Origin: DASQDN01 sp035630195
GTDB taxonomy: Bacteria; Acidobacteriota; Terriglobia; Bryobacterales; Bryobacteraceae
DNA length: 18,023 bases
Direction of reading: 5' to 3'
Assembly: GCA_035630195.1 (NCBI GenBank)
Contig: DASQLD010000541.1
Coordinates: 1-18,023 of the forward strand
Shown here: positions 7,744 to 16,000 of the stretch, one piece after another
Layout of the letters: every line of letters begins with the position of its first letter
Numbering within the stretch: position 1 is the stretch's first letter
Translations under genes and position numbers: made by a program
The notes under the pieces: generated by a model
The model's database searches: none
Told to the model about the DNA's origin: nothing
Seen by the model: the letters and a program-made list of their open reading frames with translations, nothing else

Positions 7744-8061
7744 ATGGATATCCGAGTGTATTTCCAAAAAATACGTGAAGTGGAAAGAACGATACAGGAG
7801 CCATGGGTGGTAGTTGTCAGCCTGGAAACACCAGAGGGTGGTAAGCCGGGCCGAGCGACCGAGGTTAGCCGTGGGTCAGCGGCACAACTCATTGTTGATA
7901 ACAAGGTGAGGCTCGCCGATGTGAAAGAGCGCGATGCCTATTACAAGGAAGCCAACGAAGCCCGATTGGCGGCTGAGGAAGCGACGGTAGCCGGGAAGAT
8001 TCACGTCACTGTCGTATCCGATACGGCGAGTCGCGCGAGCAAACGGCCGGAGAAAGGTTAA
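7744..8061 (+). CDS. Conserved-looking small phage protein of unknown function
   Basis: The ATG at 7744 follows AAAGGAGACGAGCAA. The 105-residue product begins MDIRVYFQKIREVERTI, has a beta-like stretch EPWVVVVSLETPEGG, then RGSAAQLIVDNKVRLADVKERDAYYKEANEARLAAEEATVAG, which looks like a helix-rich region ending in a charged tail. The gene lies between coat and neck genes, where decoration, head-completion or small connector proteins are often encoded. I do not recognise the family. The gap of 4 bases to the next gene suggests one transcript. Confidence 0.65.
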   Translation: MDIRVYFQKIREVERTIQEPWVVVVSLETPEGGKPGRATEVSRGSAAQLIVDNKVRLADVKERDAYYKEANEARLAAEEATVAGKIHVTVVSDTASRASKRPEKG

Positions 8062-8065
8062 AGAG

Positions 8066-8800
8066 ATGCTGTTCACCGACGGAACCATCCTGAGTATTCA
8101 GGAACTGCGTGAGCATGACAATTTCGTTCTGGACGTGGCTAGCACGGAGTCCATCGATCTAAGCTCGAAACTCGCGGTCGCGCAGCGCGAGATCGGTTAT
8201 GAGATTCAGTCCTTTCTAACGACACGCCGCGCCAGTGCGGAGTTGAGCAATGTCGTGGTCAATCAACAAATGCGCGATCTGTTAGCTACGCATGTGCTGA
8301 GTATCGTCTACCGGGATGCTTACAACTTACATCTCAATGACCGTTATCTTGGCCGCTGGAAAGAATTCACTCGTGCGAGCGAACGCGGCTTGATGCGGCT
8401 CTATCAGAACGGGATTGGGATCACTACGGTTGCTGTGGCCCAAGCCGCTAAGCCCACTGTTACCGTTTCTCCGGACGGAGGACTCGCTTCCGGAATGTAC
8501 GCGATACACACCGCGTGGCAGCACATCTCAGGAACGATCGGAGAGCGGAGCCCTGCGATGATCGTCGACTGCTCTGGCGGAAGCATCGGCGTCGATCCCG
8601 GCAGAGCCCCGATCAATGCCGTGGGCTGGCATGTCTTTGCCGCCGAACTCGACAGCCCAGCGAGTCGACAGAATCACTCGATACTCGCGCCCGAGACGGT
8701 CTGGACGCAAAGCGCAGCATTGCGACAGGACCTTGCAGGGCCTGAGGTGAGCGGCGCCGATTATTACGTTCGTAGCGCTGGCCTGCTTTCACGAGGTTGA
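8066..8800 (+). CDS. Probable neck protein with an inserted fn3-like module
   Basis: The ATG at 8066 is 4 bases after the previous stop. The 244-residue product has a helical N-terminal part (ELREHDNFVLDVASTESIDLSSKLAVAQREIGYEIQ as a pattern; IVYRDAYNLHLNDRYLGRWKEF near residue 80-100) of the sort seen in head-tail adaptor proteins placed between coat and tail terminator genes. From about residue 125 a beta-rich module follows (KPTVTVSPDG, GMYAIHTAW, GERSPA, GWHVFAA, ETVWTQS). A related-looking module occurs in the tail-tip protein encoded at 13029-16943. Assignment as a neck or connector protein rests on position and N-terminal style, not on a recognised domain. Confidence 0.6.
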   Translation: MLFTDGTILSIQELREHDNFVLDVASTESIDLSSKLAVAQREIGYEIQSFLTTRRASAELSNVVVNQQMRDLLATHVLSIVYRDAYNLHLNDRYLGRWKEFTRASERGLMRLYQNGIGITTVAVAQAAKPTVTVSPDGGLASGMYAIHTAWQHISGTIGERSPAMIVDCSGGSIGVDPGRAPINAVGWHVFAAELDSPASRQNHSILAPETVWTQSAALRQDLAGPEVSGADYYVRSAGLLSRG

Positions 8801-8802
8801 CG

Positions 8803-9300
8803 ATGCTGCGAATCACTAGTATCGCTACATCGGTCCTTACGAGTCATCTGAACGGCGATCAAGGAGTTCCTAGAAAAGTGGGCCAGTTGATCCTCGACGG
8901 TGATGTCGGTCTGAACCCACTGTCAGCAGCCGACATTCTCGAGCAGTATGTGGCTCCCGAGATGGCTGAGAAGACGTCCGGAGTTCATTATCCCGTTGTG
9001 TACGTGTACTGCGAAAAGGTCAAGAATGATCTTCGAGAAAAATTCCGGACCTTCTCGGGTACCGCGGACTTGGCTGTCGACATCCGTGTATCTCACGAGC
9101 ACATGAATGAACTTCAGAGATCCCTCCAGAAGTATGTGGAAGCCGTAACTGACGTGCTCCACAAAAGGCGGGGACAGTGGACACCTTCGGTGTTCTACAC
9201 GGGCGGATACGAAATCAAATATGGCCCGATCAAACGCGGAGGTAAAAACTTCGTCCAGTCGGCCAAGGTAGAACTAACAGTCAACGTGAGTATGGAGTAA
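8803..9300 (+). CDS. Probable tail terminator (gpU-like) protein
   Basis: I chose ATG at 8803, with ACGAGG 6 bases upstream; an in-frame TTG at 8797 is also possible. The 165-residue product begins MLRITSIATSVLTSHLNG. It has an alternating pattern with a central helix (HEHMNELQRSLQKYVEAVTDVL) between beta strands (YPVVYVYCEKV, LAVDIRVS, QSAKVELTVNVSME). This resembles tail-terminator or tail-completion proteins, which cap the tube and join it to the neck. It lies just before the tail tube gene, the normal place. Family naming is inference. Confidence 0.6.
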   Translation: MLRITSIATSVLTSHLNGDQGVPRKVGQLILDGDVGLNPLSAADILEQYVAPEMAEKTSGVHYPVVYVYCEKVKNDLREKFRTFSGTADLAVDIRVSHEHMNELQRSLQKYVEAVTDVLHKRRGQWTPSVFYTGGYEIKYGPIKRGGKNFVQSAKVELTVNVSME

Positions 9301-9309
9301 GTCGATCAA

Positions 9310-10482
9310 ATGTCTTGTTACCTATCATCAAACGAAAACCGATTCTATGCGGGCCTGGAACAGAGTTATGGCGAAACGCCGACAATCACGCACCTACAGC
9401 GGCTGCCAGCAGTAAAACTATCAGTCAAGCATACGACTGAAAAAGTGGCTCGACGCGATAAAGTTGGCGGGCGTAGTTTCGCCGGACTCCCGACCGGACT
9501 CCGTCGAAAGACCGATTACCAATTGAGGACATACCTGACGACCTGGAATGACACAGGCGAACAACCAAGCTATGGACCGCTCTTCCGAGCTGCTATGGGA
9601 GCTGCCCCGCGGCTTCATAGTGGAGCGGTCGTCTCGTCAGGAAGTTCAGAAGTTGTCGTGCGATTCGGTGGGAATCACAATCTAGTTGCGGGTCAGGCTG
9701 TCTCGATCAACGGCGAGATGCGATTCGTGTCCGCGGTGGGCGATGACCTATCGGTCGAATTGAACGCGCCATTGAGCGTTGCTCCTACTGTAGGGGATGT
9801 CGCAAGCCCAACAATCACCTACTCTCTCGGTAAATCACTTCCGAGCGCCAGTATCTTCGACTACTGGTCACCCGAGGCAGCGGTACAGCGAGTGTTGTGC
9901 GGGGCGGTTGTGGATGAAATGAAAATCGTCGTCAACTCTGATTTCCACGAGTTCCACTTTGCCGGTCCAGCTCAGGACGTAATCGACAACGTGAGCTTCG
10001 CGGCCGGGCAGGGGAGTCTGGCCGAGTTCCCAACCGAGCCGCCCCTGGACGGTTTCGACTATTCCATCGTGCCCGGACACATGGGACAAGTGTGGTTGGG
10101 AGTGACACCAGAGCGCTTCTATACGTTGACTTCCGCAGAACTGTCGCTAGAAAACGGGATCGACGTGAGAGGACGCGAATTTGGATCTAGCATGATTCGA
10201 TGTGTGGCAGCAGGAGTTCGGAATGTAAACCTCGACTTTGAACTGTACGGTTCAGATGAGGAAAGCACAAAGGCGCTTTATCAGGCATCAAGACAGCGTT
10301 CGGCGATTAGCGCTATGTTTCAACTTGGTGAGAGGAGCGGACAACTGTTCGGCGCCTATCTCAAGAGCGTTGCCGTGGAAACTCCCCAGTTTGATGATTC
10401 CGAGACCCGTCTCCGCTGGCGCTTCGCCGGTTGCCGAGCGCAGGGAAGCGCCGATGATGAATTAATCATCGCCTTCGGATGA
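9310..10482 (+). CDS. Major tail tube protein with an inserted beta domain
   Basis: This is the tube subunit that stacks into the tail shaft. The ATG at 9310 has only a modest ribosome site (GGAG about 12 bases upstream, within the end of the previous gene). The 390-residue product starts MSCYLSSNENRFYAGLEQSYGETP, a common opening for siphophage tube proteins. A beta-rich insert covers about residues 100-172 (AVVSSGSSEVVVRFGG...LVAGQAVSING...LSVELNAPL), probably an extra Ig-like or surface domain. The tube fold appears to resume with CGAVVDEMKIVVNSDFHEF and PEFYTLTSAEL-like strands. Location between the terminator-like gene and the frameshifted chaperone genes strongly supports the role. Confidence 0.75.
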   Translation: MSCYLSSNENRFYAGLEQSYGETPTITHLQRLPAVKLSVKHTTEKVARRDKVGGRSFAGLPTGLRRKTDYQLRTYLTTWNDTGEQPSYGPLFRAAMGAAPRLHSGAVVSSGSSEVVVRFGGNHNLVAGQAVSINGEMRFVSAVGDDLSVELNAPLSVAPTVGDVASPTITYSLGKSLPSASIFDYWSPEAAVQRVLCGAVVDEMKIVVNSDFHEFHFAGPAQDVIDNVSFAAGQGSLAEFPTEPPLDGFDYSIVPGHMGQVWLGVTPERFYTLTSAELSLENGIDVRGREFGSSMIRCVAAGVRNVNLDFELYGSDEESTKALYQASRQRSAISAMFQLGERSGQLFGAYLKSVAVETPQFDDSETRLRWRFAGCRAQGSADDELIIAFG

Positions 10483-10490
10483 GATAAGCC

Positions 10491-10856
10491 ATGCTCTATC
10501 AAAGCACGACTAGTATCAAGTCGAATTTGTTCGAAGGGGTTGAGTTCACAATCGCACGGATGACATTTGGACGCCGCATCGAACTGATGCGGCGTGTTCG
10601 CCAACTCAGCGCACAGATGGAGTTCGAGAAGGCGGGATCGCACGTTGCCGATCAGATCCAAGCGAGCCTCATTGGCGCTGAAATCGACGGGTTGTATTTA
10701 AAATGGGGACTTGTCGCTATTGAAGGTCTTGAGCTCGACTGTGGCGAGGTGACTGCGGAATCACTCGTCTCCCACGGCCCTGAGGATCTCTGTCGTGAGA
10801 TTGTTGCGGCCATCAAAAGCGAGTGCGCATTAACGGACGCAGAACGAAAAAACTAA
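10491..10856 (+). CDS. Tail assembly chaperone G-like protein
   Basis: The ATG at 10491 gives a 121-residue, mostly helical product beginning MLYQSTTSIKSNLFEGVEFTIARMTFGRRIELM and ending GCAL-like, charged DAERKN at the TAA (10854-10856). In siphophages the G protein and its longer G-T frameshift product bind the tape measure and help tube subunits assemble. Its position immediately upstream of the tape measure gene, the overlapping frame that follows, and the slippery site at its very end support this role. There is no sequence family I can name with certainty. Confidence 0.78.
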   Translation: MLYQSTTSIKSNLFEGVEFTIARMTFGRRIELMRRVRQLSAQMEFEKAGSHVADQIQASLIGAEIDGLYLKWGLVAIEGLELDCGEVTAESLVSHGPEDLCREIVAAIKSECALTDAERKN

Positions 10857-11182
10857 CAGTCGCCTTCCAGTTTCTCTTCGCGAACCAGGCCGCGTGGAAG
10901 TGCGACACATGCCGTTCACAAGGCCTGGAAAAGAAACGTAGATGCGGATGGTTGAACTTCCCGGAAGAGAGTCACAAGACTGTCTGGGCGCGTGGCGGCG
11001 TTGCCGTCTCCACCTGCCCGAAGTCGTTGGTTACAGGAGACAGTCTGAGTTTTCTTGAGGACTACCAAACGAGCAAATTGCTCGGCGGTTACGGGGATGT
11101 CAACGAATTGCCGTCGCGAAAGGCAGACGCATTCGTGCTGTTGGAACAACTAGTAGCAAAGGAGAGATCGAATGAACAGTGA
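10491..11182 (+). CDS. Tail assembly chaperone G-T fusion by -1 frameshift
   Basis: If the ribosome slips back one base on A AAA AAC (10847-10853), the G frame continues as LTVAFQFLFANQAAWKC and runs to the TGA at 11180-11182. The fusion would be 230 residues: 121 from G and 109 from the T part. The T frame alone would need a GTG at 10823 with no ribosome site, so the fusion is much more likely than a separate gene. The T part carries four cysteines in the order C-x2-C-x10-C-x23-C, a possible zinc-binding knuckle. The end of T overlaps the tape measure ATG by 11 bases. Programmed frameshifting between these two genes is a widely conserved feature of long-tailed phages. Confidence 0.85.
10847..10928 (+). 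promoter_or_regulatory. -1 ribosomal frameshift signal with possible pseudoknot
   Basis: The slippery heptamer A AAA AAC occupies 10847-10853, correctly phased with the G frame (CGA AAA AAC TAA), so the 0-frame stop follows at once. A 5-base spacer (10854-10858) leads to a stem: GTCGC+CTTCCA (10859-10869) pairs with TGGAAG, a bulged T, and GCGAC (10895-10906), 11 pairs in all. CCAGGCC in its loop (10885-10891) is complementary to GGCCTGG downstream (10922-10928), so an H-type pseudoknot can form. Alternatively CGCG at 10879-10882 can pair with 10891-10894 to extend the first stem. Heptamer, spacer and stem match the classic arrangement. The pseudoknot itself is inference. Confidence 0.82.
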
Positions 11183-11873
11183 TATGGCCGATTTGCTGCG
11201 AGCCGCCTCTTACGTGGCTACCATCGCGCCGTCTCTAGAAGTCGCGGTGAAATCACTGAATGAGACGGTTAGAGACAGCGGAAACAGCGCAGCACCCCAA
11301 ACCCTCTCAGCGGGCGGAACGTCGGCTGAGAAGAGTGGCGCTTCGTTGCCTCTACAGGGAAATGTCGAAGGAAACCGGGACACGAGCGTCATCGCCGCGG
11401 AAATCAGCCGACTAACCGAAGCCACTAGAGCAAACGCTTCAGTAAACACACCCGCCCCCAAGACCTCGGCTGCTTCAACGTCGTCCTCGGAAAGCAACAT
11501 CGGCGAGACGATGCTCCGAACAGCCGCGATGATGACGGGGGTGGGTCCAATCGTTACGGGATTGATGAAATTGTTCGGTTCGAATGAGCCGGACCCGTTG
11601 CCGCCGCTCGAGAAGTTTGTCGCTCCATCGTCGATCTCAGTGGAAGCCGGACTGACAGCAAGCCGCGATTTCGGAAGTGTTCGCTATGCTCAGGGTGGCC
11701 GCCCGGAAGCGACGTCAGGAGCTTCATACCAAACGCAAGCTCCGAGCATTCAAGTAAACATCCAGGCGATGGATAGCCAATCCTTTCTCGATCGTCAAGA
11801 TGATATCGCAAGGGCTGTGCGTGAGGCGATGCTACATTCCAACTCTTTGAATGACATCGTCATGGAGCTTTGA
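11172..11873 (+). CDS. Short tape measure protein
   Basis: Tape measure proteins set tail length and are expelled on infection. The ATG at 11172 overlaps the G-T stop. The 233-residue product has a helical N-terminus (MADLLRAASYVATIAPSLEVAVKSLNETV), a low-complexity A/S/T-rich middle, a hydrophobic segment near residues 110-137 (TAAMMTGVGPIVTGLMKLFG) and a C-terminal helix (DSQSFLDRQDDIARAVREAMLHSNSLNDIVMEL pattern) like the ends of tape measures. Typical siphophage tape measures are 600-2000 residues. The slot between the chaperones and the DUF2460-like genes is where a tape measure must be. An alternative is that this is an accessory protein and the true ruler lies elsewhere, but no other candidate is in the window. 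Confidence 0.72.
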   Translation: MNSDMADLLRAASYVATIAPSLEVAVKSLNETVRDSGNSAAPQTLSAGGTSAEKSGASLPLQGNVEGNRDTSVIAAEISRLTEATRANASVNTPAPKTSAASTSSSESNIGETMLRTAAMMTGVGPIVTGLMKLFGSNEPDPLPPLEKFVAPSSISVEAGLTASRDFGSVRYAQGGRPEATSGASYQTQAPSIQVNIQAMDSQSFLDRQDDIARAVREAMLHSNSLNDIVMEL

Positions 11874-11875
11874 GT

Positions 11876-12235
11876 ATGGCGACCTTTCCGTTGCTTACGA
11901 CAGGCGCCGTTACGCAGTACCCATCTGCGCGACGTTTTACATACTCGACATGCATCACGAGGTTCCTCGATGGAACAGAGCAAAGATTTCGCGAGCTGAA
12001 GCACCCAGTTCGACGATGGCTGATTCAGCTGCATAATCTGTCCGCAACGGAAATGGCCTCAATTGAGGGGTTCTTCGAGCAGATGCAAGGCCAGTTCGGA
12101 TCGTTTACGTTTATTGATCCCTGGGACGAAGCGGAGTATTCGGACTGCAGCTTCGATCAGGAATCCTTTTCGATGGAAGCGATCAACGAGAACCGATACC
12201 AGGGACATTTAGTAATTCGGAACAACACGCTGTGA
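11876..12235 (+). CDS. DUF2460-like distal tail protein, copy 1
   Basis: The ATG at 11876 has GGAG at 11864-11867 and is preferred to an in-frame TTG at 11870 that overlaps the previous stop. The 119-residue product reads MATFPLLTTGAVTQYP, then RRWLIQLHNLSATEMASIEGFFEQ and SFTFIDPWDEAEY. An FP-L-TG-TQYP opening, a W-containing strand, a helix with E--FF and an F--F-DP motif characterise DUF2460-like proteins, which form the distal tail ring in GTAs and phages. The gene ends in GTGA, overlapping the start of its paralogue, so translation is probably coupled. The structure class is inferred from motif pattern and gene order. Confidence 0.75.
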   Translation: MATFPLLTTGAVTQYPSARRFTYSTCITRFLDGTEQRFRELKHPVRRWLIQLHNLSATEMASIEGFFEQMQGQFGSFTFIDPWDEAEYSDCSFDQESFSMEAINENRYQGHLVIRNNTL

Positions 12236-13032
12236 GTACACTCTATTTTCCACAACTAATTACCGGCAGCATGACTCAGTTTCCGTTGAGGAAGCGCACA
12301 CTTCTGCGGACGATTTCTAACCGGTCGATCGGGGACCGCCATGTCAAGATGGCTGACCCAGAAGCCGGAATACATCACTGGACCGTTAATTACAGCGGGC
12401 TTACCGACGAAGAGATCGAGAAACTTCAAGAGCTGTTTTTTGCTTGCGAAGGAAAGCTTCGTGACTTTGTGTGGTTCGACCCTCTTGGCAATCTGTTGCG
12501 CTGGACGGAAGACCTGTCAAACCCGGTGTGGCAGGGGTCCTCAATGACTGCAGCGGACATCGAAGATCCGCAGGGAGGAACACGCGCGTGGAGGATTACC
12601 AACGCCGCTCAGGCCGGGCAAGATGTGAGTCAGTCAATTAGAGCCCCCGGCTGGTTTCAATATTCCTTTGGTGTTTGGGTTCGGTCGGAATCGACCGATG
12701 CAGTTGAACTGAGAATCACAACCGGTGATGGAGCTATCGGGGCGATCCGACCTGTGTCTTCCGAGTGGGAGCGTATCAGCGTGTCGGCGCAGATCATGGG
12801 GAATTCAGAGGACGTGCGTTGCTCAATGCAGATTCCCGCCGCGAGCGCTATTGATATTTACGGACCCCAGCTTAACGCACAGCGTGACATCTCGGGGTAC
12901 CGCAGGAATACAAGCACCTCGGGCGTTTCTGTGGCCCGCTTCGATCAGGATGAGTTCGAATACATTTCGAGCGGACCAAATGATCACTCAACGCAGATCA
13001 CGGTAGTGACAGTTCGAGAGGTGACGACATGA
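12232..13032 (+). CDS. DUF2460-like distal tail protein, copy 2, with a sugar-binding-like domain
   Basis: The GTG at 12232 overlaps the previous stop by 4 bases. The first 90 or so residues clearly parallel copy 1: YFPQLITGSMTQFPLRKR, the later W--NYSGLTDEEIEKLQELF, and DFVWFDPLGN. The remainder of the 266 residues is a beta-rich domain beginning NLLRWTEDLSNPVW and containing SFGVWVRS, SSEWERISV and DIYGPQL, the style of jelly-roll carbohydrate-binding modules often found in tail spikes and fibres. It ends QITVVTVREVTT. A ring protein that carries its own binding domain would present it at the tail end. The stop overlaps the next ATG (ATGA). Confidence 0.72.
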   Translation: MSTLYFPQLITGSMTQFPLRKRTLLRTISNRSIGDRHVKMADPEAGIHHWTVNYSGLTDEEIEKLQELFFACEGKLRDFVWFDPLGNLLRWTEDLSNPVWQGSSMTAADIEDPQGGTRAWRITNAAQAGQDVSQSIRAPGWFQYSFGVWVRSESTDAVELRITTGDGAIGAIRPVSSEWERISVSAQIMGNSEDVRCSMQIPAASAIDIYGPQLNAQRDISGYRRNTSTSGVSVARFDQDEFEYISSGPNDHSTQITVVTVREVTT

Positions 13033-16000
13033 CAGTACACGAAATCAAGAGCAGGCAGATAACTGAAACGCCCATATTGCTATTTGACTGCGAACTACCG
13101 AACGGTTCGATTGAGCGTTGGAGTACTCACGAGATCACACTCGGCGATCGGGAATACGAAGGCCGCGTGATCAAGCATAATGTGTTCGACATTCGATCCG
13201 CTGCTGAGGATGGAATCGACGCACTTTCCAAGGTGTCGGTAACACTTGCAAACGCGGATTCTTACTTCTCCCAAGTGGAGCGATCGATTCGTTGGAAAGG
13301 CTCACGGCTCAACGTGAGTTTCGTCTTTCTGAATGTTGCGAGTGGTGAAGCCGCCTCCGATGAAGCGGTGATCTTTCGTGGATCATGCAACCCGCCCGAT
13401 GAAATTACAGAGTCGACGATTCGACTGACTTTTCTCAGCCGCATGAGTCTTCAGCGCGTTCTGCTGCCTGATGTTCGCATTCAACGCCGATGTCCGTGGA
13501 TGTTTCCAACGACGTCGGCGCAGCGTCAGACAGCTATAGACGGCGGTGACCGCGGGCGATACTCGCCATTCTATCGGTGTGGCTACTCCGCAGGTGTGGA
13601 AGGCGGGGCAGGCAATCTAAATGGCACGACACCGTTCACAGATTGTAACTACACGAAGGCGGCTTGTGTGGAACGAGGCATGTTCGATGTGGATATCGCA
13701 AGCATAACGACCCGACGCTTCGGCGGAGTTCAGTTCGTGCCTTCAACCATCGGCGTTAAGAGCTATGGTGAGCAGGGCACGCACTTAAGCGGCGCCGTTG
13801 AGAATGAGGGCCGCTACAACGATTTCGTGCCTCTCGTATATGGCACGGCGTGGTATCGGCCGCCGATTGTTTTTGCACGTAATGACGGTAACCTTACGCA
13901 CATGGAAGTGCTGCTAGGGATGGGACACATCGACGGCGTGACGAAAGTCCTGGTGAACGATATAGAGTTGCCGTCGGGCGACTCGGCTGAGAAGCCGACT
14001 GCAACCGGCTGGTTCAATATTGCCAGCTTCGGCGCCCGCGAGGGTTCATTCAACCTCGGTTTCAAGGACGGCGAGGGTAATCCTACAGGTGATCCCTACG
14101 GCAGCATGGCAGTGCTTTCCGTTGTCGTTCCGAACAGGATTAGCGATGGCCGATCACTTCCGAAAGTAGAGGTGCTGATTCGTGGCATGAAGCTTCCGAC
14201 TTACGACGAAGGCGGCGCTTTTGGTGGTGACGTATTTACGAACAATCCGGCTTGGGTGCTGCTTGATTTGCTCGGCCGCTCGGGTTGGGCCATGAATGAA
14301 ATCGACCTCGGGAGCTTTGCCCGGACGGCCGCTTATTGCTCGGAACCTATCGAAACTACCGATCTGCACGGGAACGTCAGATCTATTCCGCGATTCCAAT
14401 GCAATTTGGTGGTTCGAAAACGTCGGAGCGCTGCGGACGTGATACGGGGTGTTCGCAACTGCGCCGCGCTGTACCTTACCTATGGAGCCGGCGGATTGTT
14501 GCAATTAGGAGCCGAGTCATCGATTGCTATTCAACAAGGGACAAAGCCTGAATGTTCCAATAGCGTGGAAACACTCAACGGTGGCTGGCCCGCCTATGAG
14601 TTTGGCGACGCCGGCTCTGGATTTTCTGACCTTGCCCGCCGAACAAACGGTGATGCGGCAATACGGTTGTTTTCCCGGAGCACGGCTGAAACACCCAACC
14701 GATACAGCGTCGAGTTTCAGGATGAGTTTAATGGCTTTCAGCAGGATAGCTTGTCACTAGTCGATGTGGCCGATGCCGTAGTCGCTGGACAAGAGATTAG
14801 CGCAAGCATGACGGCGTTAGGAATACCGAATTTCAGCCAGGCGGGTCGGGTACTTCGCCTTCAACTTGATAAGGCTATCCGAGCGAACACATACATTGAG
14901 TTTGAGACGGGTGTTCGCGGAATCGGTCTCAAGCCGGGTGACTTGATCACAATCAGCTATGCGAAAGAGGGGTTCCAGAGACAGTTGTTCCGTATTGTGA
15001 AGATGGCGCCTGGCTTGAACTACCGTTCCATCACAATCACTGCGCAGATTCACAACGATGAATGGTATGTAGGTGGCGACGGTTCTCTCGGAGTTGTCGG
15101 TGGAGGCCGCCAGCCTGGAATCGAAGCCGGCCTGCCGAAGCCTCTCGTAGGTACGGTTCTAGATGACGACGGATTCTCGCAGTTTGAAATCGAGGAGACC
15201 CCAATCGAAACCGCGGATGGGTCCTATGAAGTATCTCTATCCGTGACTTTCGCCACACCGTCGAAGCCATCGAAGAACTCTCCGGGAATTCCATTGATGA
15301 GCCTGGCACCGCGAACCAACCAGACGGGCGGAACCTTGAAGGGGGATCGTAGTCTCTACTACGCGATTAGTGCGATGTCGGCGGACGGCGAGGAGAGTGC
15401 GTTATCGTTCGTTGCGAGAGCGACGCTTGCGGCGGGATTCGATACGCATAAGGTGACTCTACATGATTTGAGCTTCGCCCCAGGTACCGCGTCGTTTCGA
15501 GTCTATCGTGGCGTAAATCCTACGCAGATGTTGAGGGTCGCCGACGGAGAAGCACTATCGGAAGAATGGACCGACAGCGGCGTTGATGAAGAACTCGCGG
15601 CGCCTCCGGATCCTAATTATCATCATGCGAACTTCTACTGGCGGATGGAGCTTTTGCCAGAGACGAGCGGTGATATTCACTCGGAAATGACGATCGGGAA
15701 CGACGCTTTGGCGATGCTGCCCAACGAGTACCGCGGGAAAAGTGTTCGTATTTCTCGAGGGAAAGGCAGAGGGCAGGAGCGCCAAATTCTCTCAAATGCC
15801 GCCACGTTGCTGACATTGGCAACTAAGTGGAATGTGGAGCCGGACGCAACTAGTATGTTTGTAATTGTCGAGCCGACATGGAACTACGCGGCGCTCACAG
15901 AGACGAGTCCTGTTGTGTTTCGAGTTCCCAATCGGCAGAATGCCGTGCTACACATCTCCGGGCGATCGGCAGATGTCCATGATCGGGAGTGTTCTTACGA

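Noticed and set aside
10823..11182. Independent gene starting at GTG 10823
   Set aside because: There is no ribosome site, and a perfectly phased slippery heptamer upstream explains its expression as a fusion with G.
11870..13032. Contractile-tail or tailocin interpretation
   Set aside because: No sheath, baseplate wedge or spike gene is present, and terminase, portal and coat genes are present, so this is a head-plus-non-contractile-tail system.
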